Shown here: positions 60,601-64,000 of the stretch, one piece after another
How positions within the stretch are numbered: the first letter of the stretch is position 1
How the letters are laid out: the number at the start of each line of letters is the position of its first letter
Assembly (NCBI GenBank): GCA_013400975.1
Contig: WBMZ01003500.1
Location: 1 to 64,000 of the forward strand
Origin: Atrichornis clamosus
Lineage: Eukaryota > Chordata > Aves > Passeriformes > Menuridae
DNA length: 64,000 nucleotides
Reading direction: 5' to 3'
The notes under the pieces: model-generated
The model's database searches: none
Told to the model about the DNA's origin: nothing
Seen by the model: only the letters and a program-made list of their open reading frames with translations
Program-made: the position numbers and the translations under genes

Positions 60601-63483
60601 TTTCTTGAAAGCAGATAAGAGATTAATTTTCCATTCTACAAAGACGTGGAAACTTTTTTGCCAGTCAAAAAGTAACTAAATCCACAATCAAATAAATATC
60701 CTTTACCAATAAAATCTTAATTTTACTTTTCATGTTTTAGACTCACTGGATCCAACCATGCATTTTACACAATATATTAAAATGAACAATAAAATATGAT
60801 CAGAAAATAGTATTAAAATGGTACGTGCAAAATCTTTTGAACTGACCTGCTGCTAAGCCTATAGAGCCTAGGTAGCAAGAAATATACTCTATATGTCTCC
60901 GGATTATTTTAATGAATTCTACTGTAGAATATCATAGATTGTTTTCTATTTCCTTTGAAGTTTTAAATGCCACCACAACCCATATGAATAGAAATTATGA
61001 GTTAGGTATAGGATACACAGCTAAAACCCCCAAAATATTTCAGATTTTTTTTAGGACTTTCCCATTCAGAATCCAAATGAAATAATTCCTTTTAAAAAAA
61101 AAAATCATACAAAAGTTAGCATATGCTACAGCACCTGACTAAATTGTTGAAAATGGCAAATAAAAATGACAGTACTTTTAAAACATATTTTAAAGTAATT
61201 AAATAAAAATAATACCTTTGCTACTTCTTCTTCTAATCTTTCTTGGTATTGCTTTTGTAGGAATTGAACAACATCCAGATCATTCTGAATTTCAGTGTCC
61301 CTACCAAGCTGTAAGAAAAACAGGGAATTTCAGATCATGTATTTGTGATTTTATTTCATTAGTTTCAAGTTTCAATCTGACAAGAGATTTTTTCTGAAAA
61401 TTAGATTTTCTTCATTTCGTATCTATCACATATTTTTCTACCACATCATAGAAGAACTGGATAAAAGACTTTGCCTTGTGTCTGCTCCAAAATGAATTTT
61501 AAAAGTTGAGCTTGCAATTACTCTTCTTCCAGCATTATTTGAGAAGCCAAATGCAGTGAAGCCAGGGCAGGAAGCACAGAATCACAGCACATAACAACAT
61601 CACTGTTTTGCAAAGTGAGGAATTTTTGAGCCAGGTTTCCAGAACTACTAGGGGAGGAATGCACAGGGTCTTTCCCACTTGCACTTGGTATCTTAAGATC
61701 TTTGGTGTTACTTTTTCAGAATTTCTCCTAAACTGTGCAGTCTGCACTACAAAATTACCAAGATTTCACTTAAATTGCTCCTTTCATAACTCATGTTTAA
61801 AGAAAAGTTACAGTATTTTAAAGATTCCTGAAGAAATCCTGGAATTTGAACATTAATTCTCTTCCACTTCAGTAAGAAGCAGCCCAACTGAAATGTCATT
61901 TCAGAGTTAAAACAATTTAAAAAAAAATTTAAACCCAGCACCAATAAAGCAAGATTTTCAGCAAAATTTAAATCTTTTTACTCTAACGTGGACTGTCTAG
62001 CAGTATAGTACTAAGATGGTAACTACTTTAATACTACCAAGTATTAGTCCATATTTCAACTTCATCTTAGAACCCAAAGCATCTAAACTATGTCACCCCT
62101 ATGTACATTAGCTGTCAGTGAGCTCTACAATACCTCTAGTGCTTTATCTGTTCTTTTCTGATGAAGATTTTCAGTGCACTTTACTTTCCGGAAGACTTCT
62201 TTAAATTTTCTTTCTGAAGCTGTAGATACACTAATAAGGTAAAAAAAAGCAGAGAGGGGAAATAATAATTTTTAAAAATCAGTATTTCATTGCCCATGAC
62301 TTGGTGAAAACCAGAATGTGGACCTAAACTTCACCACAAACTTTATTGCTACCTATCATTCTATAAAATCATTACTTTCAGGCAACTACATCTACACAAG
62401 ATGTCTTCTTTAGATGTAAAGTATAGTGCCTCGAGTTTCGAGGGTTAAATGTCATCTATTGAATTGAAGCTTTGAAACTGCTGCTATAAAGCTCATACAT
62501 ATAAAATCTATTTATACATTATTCCAATTATCAAATCTTCCTCTATTAACTATAAATGCTGTACTACTTAATTTGTAATCTATATGTCATTTCTTTGTAA
62601 GACCCTTAACAACTCCTGAAGGAACAAAACCACAGAAGAGAAATGTGCTTATAAAGAATTTCTCACATTTTGAAGTAGAACACATAGCTTCACATGAATG
62701 GTTACTTGAAACACTTTTTGTATGCAGGGCAAAACTGTAAGAATTGAAAAACTGATTAATACCTTGTGTGGTCAGAGGATACCCCAGCACTCTGCAGCTT
62801 ATCCTGCAGATGGACAATCTCTGTAGTGTACCTCTCTTCACTTTCTTGCAGCTGCTGTCGGAAATAGGACCGGAGGTGTTCCAGTTCTTGGGCATGCTGT
62901 TCCTCAAGTTGTTTTTTAAGGTTCCCTACCTCCTTCGAACAGTATTCTTGAATTGTAGGATCTGTATGTAGGTTATTTGAAGGGGGGGTGAGAAAGAAAG
63001 AAATTACATTAACTTCCTCACAAATATTTAGCAGTGATGGACCAAACAATTAATGTCGTTTAAAAAAAATTCTGACATTCTATCAACTACTTTTCCATAA
63101 CAAAGAATGATAATAATCCACTTTGCAAAATTGTATCTGATATAGGTAACAAATTTTAATTGTGGAAAACTAAAAAAGACTAAACCAAAAATGCTTCACT
63201 GAATATAATTCTGAAATATTTCAGACAATTAAGAAAATCAGAGTATTGTACTGCACAATCTGCAAAAATCTCTTATGTTCAAGCTGTAGTAAGCTATAAA
63301 TCAGTTAAAATTCAGTCATTGTCTTTTCTTTCTCTCCAAATACACATACATTATAAACAGCATATACATCTTTTTACCCATTAGACTCTGTGAAGGAGTC
63401 TGCAGACTTCCCTTTCTTGTTTCCAGATGGATAGGTTCTTCTTCTTTCCTCCTTTCTGAAGAAGACAGCCCTGGTTCTTTGAC
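9462..63483 (-). CDS. AKAP9: AKAP9, A-kinase anchoring protein 9 (3' part, 37 exons)
   Basis: AKAP9 is a giant coiled-coil scaffold that holds PKA, PKN, PDE4D, PP1/PP2A and calmodulin at the centrosome and cis-Golgi, and nucleates Golgi microtubules. Its short form, yotiao, anchors PKA to NMDA receptors and the KCNQ1 channel. Thirty-seven exons, each bounded by AG and GT on the - strand, join to 7920 nt: 2639 residues plus stop. All 36 junction phases agree. The human protein is about 3907 residues, so about 1270 N-terminal residues lie right of the window. Landmarks, numbered from the first visible residue: an amphipathic RII-anchoring helix around 160-180, long Glu/Lys/Gln/Leu heptad coiled coils through most of 289-2240, and the PACT domain around 2420-2500. 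No frameshift or premature stop is seen in any exon. The paralogue pericentrin shares PACT but not the rest. Confidence 0.97.
10857..10977 (-). CDS. AKAP9: AKAP9 exon a36
   Basis: Residues 2526-2566: NELRPDSFSGGMDLYGEQ followed by an Arg/Ser-rich stretch (YRSRSGMESPRSPVNF), as in the region after PACT in the human protein. The donor is GTACGT, and the exon ends in phase 2. Confidence 0.9.
11696..11781 (-). CDS. AKAP9: AKAP9 exon a35, end of PACT region
   Basis: Residues 2497-2526: RMKFLVRRWHRVTGSG and SINRDIFSQNTG. The basic MKFLVRRWHR helix is the conserved end of the PACT region. The exon is 86 nt, acceptor GCAG, donor GTAAAT. Confidence 0.94.
12752..12984 (-). CDS. AKAP9: AKAP9 exon a34, PACT domain
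   Basis: Residues 2420-2497, the core of the PACT (pericentrin-AKAP450 centrosomal targeting) domain: RIYGKYLRSESFRKALIY, QKKYLLLLLGGFQEC and GFTRFRSAVRVSIAIS. This module sends the protein to the centrosome and binds calmodulin in characterised AKAP450 and pericentrin. It is nearly identical to the human domain. Confidence 0.97.
13370..13570 (-). CDS. AKAP9: AKAP9 exon a33
   Basis: Residues 2353-2419, 67 codons in phase 0 on both sides. It contains SSRHSSDVGVNIDTLVAS and the coiled coil EKEMWNRERLSLQKSLKQA. The donor is GTAAGA after LLR, which joins directly to RIYGKYLR. Confidence 0.93.
14103..14288 (-). CDS. AKAP9: AKAP9 exon a32
   Basis: Residues 2291-2352: LPPGTPSSSLTERLLRQ, NAELTGLVSRLSEEKNNL and a coiled coil to SSGDY. 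Acceptor TGTAG, donor GTATGT, phase 0 at both ends. Confidence 0.93.
15146..15254 (-). CDS. AKAP9: AKAP9 exon a31
   Basis: Residues 2254-2290: LQFETADDQDFIAVQNAI and ELKILPGLPCLEE. The first five residues match human AKAP9 exactly in memory. Acceptor TTTCAG, donor GTGAGA. Confidence 0.92.
16141..16340 (-). CDS. AKAP9: AKAP9 exon a30
   Basis: Residues 2188-2254: TTWDTPNDRTRNWVLQQK, then a helix ending KLKQLAWKAAS. DRTRNWVLQQK is the conserved anchor. Acceptor TTCCAG, donor GTTAGA. Confidence 0.92.
16341..18053. other. AKAP9 intron with GC-richer unassigned segment
   Basis: About 1.7 kb between exons a30 and a29. From about 16550 to 17130 the sequence is richer in GC than its surroundings and is open on the + strand in two frames: 115 codons at 16555-16902 and 136 codons at 16568-16978. 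An AATAAA follows at 17417. No family was recognised. It may be an old retrocopy or transposon piece, or an intronic transcript. The rest shows nothing. Confidence 0.35.
18054..18722 (-). CDS. AKAP9: AKAP9 exon a29, long coiled coil
   Basis: Residues 1965-2187, 223 codons of heptad coiled coil: DLKFSLEDQKQKNFELSK, QVLLESEKVRALEISS, PSEELLKELQKQMDEKH, KLHELESKVEDLQWQLG. Closely matches the corresponding human AKAP9 segment. It ends HNPNE before TTWD. Acceptor GACAG, donor GTACAG. Confidence 0.96.
19632..19782 (-). CDS. AKAP9: AKAP9 exon a28
   Basis: Residues 1914-1964: coiled coil with NEQKKSRELQWALEKEK and ERSEERGREELE, a segment almost unchanged from human. Acceptor TTTCAG, donor GTATTC. 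Confidence 0.95.
20747..20966 (-). CDS. AKAP9: AKAP9 exon a27
   Basis: Residues 1841-1914: EMLEYNMQQKQLQILEMQ, LQEQLNSERMMGAELKNE and LEATLKAQHKHFKDLE, coiled coil. Acceptor ATTAG, donor GTGTGG. Confidence 0.95.
21721..21865 (-). CDS. AKAP9: AKAP9 exon a26
   Basis: Residues 1793-1841: AANQRAAMDCLQNADRRS, EIQVLHAQMNSKKSNPRRE. Equivalent to the human YQAAMECLQ region. Acceptor AATAG, donor GTGACT; it leaves one base. Confidence 0.94.
22503..22691 (-). CDS. AKAP9: AKAP9 exon a25
   Basis: Residues 1730-1792, 63 codons: DLDWRGELLRAIQQLFVREQ and LLAAFQTELAEMGTRDA. Acceptor TGCAG, donor GTAATA, phase 0 throughout. Confidence 0.94.
23577..23768 (-). CDS. AKAP9: AKAP9 exon a24
   Basis: Residues 1666-1729, 64 codons: GLLRAVHHEGIQVLSLTE and WLEERKAFLSTISSLKDL. 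One of the best conserved AKAP9 stretches. Acceptor TGTAG, donor GTATAA. Confidence 0.95.
24562..24680 (-). CDS. AKAP9: AKAP9 exon a23
   Basis: Residues 1626-1665: DSSSDWSQGMYLAQTQGS, an acidic linker, then LLPKKIK, which joins to GLLRAVHHEG. Acceptor TTTTAG, donor GTAAGA. Confidence 0.94.
25393..25456 (-). CDS. AKAP9: AKAP9 exon a22
   Basis: Residues 1605-1626, only 64 nt: RIPVSGLARSPPCQARDGG, a Pro/Ser/Arg linker poorly conserved with mammals. The call rests on splice sites (acceptor TATAG, donor GTAAGA) and phase with both neighbours. Confidence 0.82.
25873..26358 (-). CDS. AKAP9: AKAP9 exon a21
   Basis: Residues 1443-1604, 162 codons: VKEASLIRLQEDLCKVKE, a Ser/Thr-rich linker, then EFTEKIDQMQELHAAEIMD and SESEALKREKFVAVQ. 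The donor must be GTAGGT after AAAGAA to keep frame; a second GT lies 4 nt downstream. Acceptor TTACAG. Confidence 0.94.
26740..26880 (-). CDS. AKAP9: AKAP9 exon a20
   Basis: Residues 1396-1442, 47 codons: AQLMENQKENVLFNELEQ, KEEQSSYREKTEKLQQEL, coiled coil. The acceptor is the first TAG of TAGGTAG, chosen because the upstream exon ends in phase 0. Confidence 0.92.
27834..28922 (-). CDS. AKAP9: AKAP9 exon a19, largest exon
   Basis: Residues 1033-1395, 363 codons without a stop, nearly all coiled coil: FIEEQNEHIQELEAQVEC, EQLNDVIDKLQQELAII, EKVAAALVSQVQLKAVQE, MEDQLEMVNRSLELEKEN. Human AKAP9 has a large coiled-coil exon of the same content, but the middle of this one is fairly diverged. Acceptor CCCAG, donor GTAGCT. 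Confidence 0.97.
29750..29824 (-). repeat. CR1 LINE 3' end fragment
   Basis: CATAGAATCATAGAATG, then GGGTTGGAAAGGACCTTAAA, is the reverse complement of the CR1 3' end with its 8-bp tail repeat. It lies in the intron between a19 and a18. Confidence 0.92.
31242..31421 (-). CDS. AKAP9: AKAP9 exon a18
   Basis: Residues 973-1032, 60 codons: DEMEILGLAIQKSEDATI, IMQEKDREIYHLHEQIAK, LQQQLEVTSDNK. Coiled coil. Acceptor GGCAG, donor GTACAT. Confidence 0.95.
31681..31833 (-). CDS. AKAP9: AKAP9 exon a17
   Basis: Residues 922-972, 51 codons: LEEQLEQFREELENKNEE, VQQLHMQLEIQRKESTTH, almost identical to human. Acceptor CATAG, donor GTAACT. Confidence 0.96.
32263..32367 (-). CDS. AKAP9: AKAP9 exon a16
   Basis: Residues 887-921, 35 codons: VEERKQFGTIIVKGELPL, VQLQAEREAVDRKEKE. 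Acceptor TTAAG, donor GTAAAA. Short but in phase and similar to human over its second half. Confidence 0.93.
32478..32654 (-). CDS. AKAP9: AKAP9 exon a15
   Basis: Residues 828-886, 59 codons: KEKTDKCSELLLSKEQLQ, RDIQERNEEIEKLECRIR, essentially unchanged from human. Acceptor ACCAG, donor GTATGG. Confidence 0.96.
32655..35682. other. AKAP9 intron, 3 kb
   Basis: AT-rich, with a short A run at 33827-33842 and one CR1 end at 34795-34880. The open frames in it (for example 32980-33195 and 33938-34192 on +) lack splice support and any recognisable family. Confidence 0.7.
34795..34880 (-). repeat. CR1 LINE 3' end fragment
   Basis: TAGAATCACAGACTGG, then GGGTTGGAAGGGACCTTAAA and a decayed GCCACAGGCAGGGACA, the reverse complement of the CR1 3' end. 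Confidence 0.9.
35683..35802 (-). CDS. AKAP9: AKAP9 exon a14
   Basis: Residues 788-827, 40 codons: EQAIDREHERDVFQQEIQ, KLEQQLKIPQRSQPVNEHQ. The first 20 or so residues equal the human ones as recalled. Acceptor TTCAG, donor GTAACA. Confidence 0.96.
37028..37735 (-). repeat. CR1 LINE, about 700 bp, 5'-truncated
   Basis: On the - strand this follows avian CR1 from the late reverse-transcriptase region (GTGCACTTGCAGCCCAGAAA, then CCAGAGCTGGGG, GTTCAGCCTGG) into the 3' UTR (GGTTGCCCAGAGAGGTGGC). It is the longest repeat in the window. The coding part is broken by substitutions. It sits in the a14/a13 intron, in the same orientation as AKAP9. GC is clearly above its surroundings. Confidence 0.92.
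38074..38306 (-). CDS. AKAP9: AKAP9 exon a13
   Basis: Residues 710-787: LLEETEKLMKEKIEVQRQ, EEQVNRFIELEQEKNAEL, MDLRQQNQALEKQLEKTR. Acceptor CTCAG, donor GTAAGT. The first two bases (AA) complete a Gln codon with exon a12 in the standard splice. Confidence 0.96.
39504..39542 (-). CDS. AKAP9: Possible AKAP9 cassette exon, 33 or 39 nt
   Basis: In the intron between a12 and a13, a CT-rich tract is followed by two acceptors 6 nt apart (exon ends at 39542 or 39536) and a GTGTGT donor at 39503. Either version keeps frame with both neighbours. It would insert LVDAAIDAASQA-like residues before the Glu-Leu-Leu of a13. It is not part of the main transcript inferred here, and its existence is inferred from splice signals only. 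Confidence 0.4.
40742..40954 (-). CDS. AKAP9: AKAP9 exon a12
   Basis: Residues 639-710: GLIDGYADEKAFLEKQLQ, IDHLEQELLCTGNKLQEL, AEQQQVQEEKELLCRQKD, then GPVEQ. Acceptor TACAG. Donor GTATGT follows a C, so the exon leaves phase 1. Confidence 0.96.
43280..43453 (+). repeat. CR1 LINE 3' end fragment
   Basis: GGTTAAACACTGGAACAGGC, then AGAGAGGTTGTGGACATCC, CCTGGGCAACCTGTTCTACC and the tail ATTCTATGATT: a CR1 3' UTR in sense, about 170 bp. Confidence 0.92.
43593..43655 (-). repeat. CR1 LINE 3' end fragment
   Basis: ACAGAATCACAGTGTGGTTG and GGGACCTCCAGAGGTCATC, a reverse-complement CR1 3' tip. It faces the other CR1 end 140 bp away, so the two tips point towards each other. Confidence 0.8.
43768..43930 (-). 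CDS. AKAP9: AKAP9 exon a11
   Basis: Residues 585-639: LEHAKITQTELLRESFKK, YQEELQERLHEETKAREQ, LALELSKAEG. Closely matches human. Acceptor GGTAG; donor GTGAGA leaves one base that forms the Gly before LIDGYADE. Confidence 0.96.
43931..48734. other. AKAP9 intron, 4.8 kb, with possible internal start
   Basis: Mostly AT-rich unique sequence. It contains the possible alternative first exon at 45986-46231, annotated separately. No CR1 piece was recognised. The stretch 48300-48620 is somewhat richer in GC and includes a short inverted repeat near 48607-48620, but no gene. Confidence 0.6.
45986..46231 (-). CDS. AKAP9: Possible alternative first coding exon of AKAP9
   Basis: Inside the a10/a11 intron, an ATG at 46231-46229 in a good context (GGA before, G after) opens 82 codons, ending at a GTAAGTAT donor at 45985. 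There is an in-frame TAA five codons upstream, so the ATG is the natural start. The exon ends in phase 0 and would join LEHAKITQ of a11 in frame, giving a protein of about 2137 residues that keeps the PACT domain but lacks the RII helix. It starts MDSYHTYWASNLFSGLW, with FPFTEHLDENNSVVVNTS further on. No pyrimidine-rich acceptor lies just upstream, which fits a first exon. The residues match nothing I recall in full-length AKAP9. A promoter was not identified. Confidence 0.5.
48735..48946 (-). CDS. AKAP9: AKAP9 exon a10
   Basis: Residues 514-584: a Ser/Gly/Asp linker (SCSSYHGSSMGNDDISMW), then GLLSQHLAESGVEIDPEN, EELILNISSRLQAAVEKL, conserved with human. Acceptor CCCAG after a long T run, donor GTAGAG. 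Confidence 0.95.
48947..55470. other. AKAP9 intron, 6.5 kb, the longest in the window
   Basis: AT-rich unique sequence with short homopolymer runs (T run near 55190-55203, A run near 55361-55374). Open frames at 51919-52278 and 52780-53082 on + have no recognisable product or convincing splice pair. No repeat family was identified. Confidence 0.65.
55471..55676 (-). CDS. AKAP9: AKAP9 exon a9
   Basis: Residues 445-514: HSFQKANEKLMKILLEVV, KTTVAMEETIGHHVLGLL, then a variable linker to IKSCIRVGYEK. Acceptor TGCAG, donor GTACTG. Confidence 0.95.
56218..56321 (-). CDS. AKAP9: AKAP9 exon a8
   Basis: Residues 411-445: NENENQNDVREQIFEHED, SDETLSALLSKER. Acceptor CTCAG, donor GTGCTT. Confidence 0.93.
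56883..57023 (-). CDS. AKAP9: AKAP9 exon a7
   Basis: Residues 364-410, 47 codons: RVSMENDNLVAERERMLL, LESLKQHSVPGKERLF, NNSTQTE. Acceptor CTTAG, donor GTAAAT. By position this is near where the human yotiao form ends. Confidence 0.93.
58405..58545. repeat. TG/CA and CT-rich low-complexity tract
   Basis: Imperfect TG/TA dinucleotide runs (GTACGTGTGTGTGCACATG) and a short CT run (ATCTCTCTCTCTGTG) in the intron just after exon a6. Confidence 0.7.
58606..58830 (-). CDS. AKAP9: AKAP9 exon a6
   Basis: Residues 289-363, 75 codons of coiled coil: SSQLLLYEERLEDMRQEL, YQEHQQATELLRQGHMQQ, LLAELESLKVQLAE. By position it lies in the yotiao C-terminal region that binds KCNQ1 through a leucine zipper. Acceptor TGCAG, donor GTAATA; reading on into the intron adds seven codons to a stop at 58584-58582. 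Confidence 0.95.
59463..59831 (-). CDS. AKAP9: AKAP9 exon a5, second half of RII helix
   Basis: Residues 166-288, 123 codons. It begins VIVSMSVAFAKQTELSGI, the main part of the amphipathic PKA RII-anchoring helix, which corresponds to about residues 1440-1457 of yotiao. A Lys/Glu-rich, less conserved region follows (ATEEVSKHEEELKSLCKE), then LFSHLKGLTAEETP. Acceptor TTCAG, donor GTAAGT. Confidence 0.95.
59832..61215. other. AKAP9 intron, 1.4 kb
   Basis: AT-rich unique sequence between the two exons that encode the RII helix. No repeat or extra exon was recognised. Confidence 0.7.
61216..61308 (-). CDS. AKAP9: AKAP9 exon a4, start of RII helix
   Basis: Residues 135-165, 31 codons: LGRDTEIQNDLDVVQFLQ, YQERLEEEVAK. 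The last seven residues begin the RII-binding helix completed by a5. Acceptor TACAG, donor GTATTA. Confidence 0.94.
62134..62230 (-). CDS. AKAP9: AKAP9 exon a3
   Basis: Residues 102-134: SVSTASERKFKEVFRKVK, HQKRTDKALE, a basic helical segment. Acceptor ATTAG, donor GTATTG. The phase fits both neighbours. Confidence 0.9.
62763..62961 (-). CDS. AKAP9: AKAP9 exon a2
   Basis: Residues 36-102: DPTIQEYCSKEVGNLKKQ, EEQHAQELEHLRSYFRQQ, TTEIVHLQDKLQSAGVSS. Coiled coil. Acceptor TACAG, donor GTATTA. Confidence 0.93.
63378..63483 (-). CDS. AKAP9: AKAP9 exon a1, first in window
   Basis: Residues 1-36 of the visible part: VKEPGLSSSERRKEEEPI, LQTPSQSLM, a charged linker. Acceptor TTTTAG, donor GTAAAA. 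It starts in phase 0, and the next upstream exon lies beyond position 64000. Confidence 0.87.
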
Positions 63484-63589
63484 CTAAAAAATTATCAAGT
63501 AAATGCAATTGACAACAATTAGTCTAGCAGTAGCACAAAAATATTATCAATGCTGCACTCCCAGTGAGAGAGAGAAACAGACATACTGG

Positions 63590-63862
63590 CATGAGTTCAG
63601 CAGAGAGTTACAAAGGAGATGGGAGACTTGGAGCATCTGTTGTACAATGAGAGGTTGAAAGAGCCGGAAATGTACAGCCTGAAGAAGACAAAGTTGCCCA
63701 CCCCCCAAGCTGAGGCTGATGAATTCTCAAAATTCTGCTGGACACAGTAGCCCGGAGTCCTTGGCAACCTGCTCTCACTGACACTGCTTTGGGCAAGGGC
63801 TCGGATTACATGAACTCCAGCTGTCTCCTAACCTCAACCATTCCACAGTTCTGTGACATGGA
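63590..63862 (+). repeat. CR1 LINE 3' fragment with internal deletion
   Basis: Begins in a decayed CR1 coding end (AGACTTGGAGCATCTGTTGT, then AGCCTGAAGAAGACAAAG), skips the middle and resumes in the 3' UTR (CTGGACACAGTAGCC, CTTGGCAACCTGCTCTC), ending CATTCCACAGTTCTGTGAC. It is on + strand, opposite to AKAP9, in the intron at the right edge of the window. Confidence 0.85.
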
Positions 63863-64000
63863 CAGCAGCTTTCTCCATTTTATCAAATCATTGCTTTGCT
63901 CTGCCACTCAAGCAGGAAACAAACACAATTTCAAACACTTCCTTACTCATCCAGAAGGAATTCATGCACCAGAGAACATTCAAATGCTCATATACTATAG

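Noticed and set aside
1..64000. CRISPR arrays, operons, prophage or a bacterial defence system
   Set aside because: The intron-split vertebrate genes and CR1 repeats fill the window; no spaced direct repeats or prokaryotic gene layout exist.
1..64000. tRNA, rRNA or other structured RNA genes
   Set aside because: No A-box/B-box pair or other recognisable RNA gene was noticed by eye on either strand.

Overview
The window comes from a vertebrate, most likely a bird. Its genes are split into many short exons by GT-AG introns. Its interspersed repeats are mostly CR1 LINE fragments, several ending in the ATTCTATG-type tail typical of avian CR1. CYP51A1 and AKAP9 lie tail to tail, as they do in mammals. 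The species cannot be fixed from this sequence alone. All exon borders below were set by hand from splice dinucleotides, reading phase and recalled resemblance to the human proteins; no search was run. Layout: (1) 1-6873, + strand: the 3' part of CYP51A1, sterol 14-alpha-demethylase, probably the last seven of ten exons. The window opens inside an intron. The seven exons join in phase into 353 residues that hold the I-helix, the ExxR pair and the heme-cysteine loop. (2) 6874-9461: the shared convergent 3' region, with poly(A) signals for CYP51A1 at 6922 and 7848 on the + strand and for AKAP9 at 9254 and 8218 on the - strand. (3) 9462-63483, - strand: 37 coding exons of AKAP9 (AKAP350/AKAP450/CG-NAP, with yotiao as its short form), running from the middle of the gene at the right edge to its stop codon at 9462. 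Joined, they give exactly 7920 nt, or 2639 residues plus stop, with every junction phase compatible. The protein is a long coiled-coil scaffold. It carries a PKA RII-anchoring helix near the start of this part and a PACT centrosome-targeting domain near its end. (4) Repeats: seven CR1 pieces, the largest at 37028-37735, plus low-complexity tracts. The two genes have unrelated roles: CYP51A1 makes cholesterol precursors in the ER, and AKAP9 anchors kinases and phosphatases at the centrosome, Golgi and ion channels. They share only a crowded 3' junction. No prokaryotic-type system, CRISPR array or RNA gene is visible. The most interesting signals are possible unannotated exons: an in-frame alternative first exon of AKAP9 with a good start context at 45986-46231, a phase-preserving 33/39-nt cassette exon at 39504-39542, and a possible poison exon in CYP51A1 at 5651-5717.
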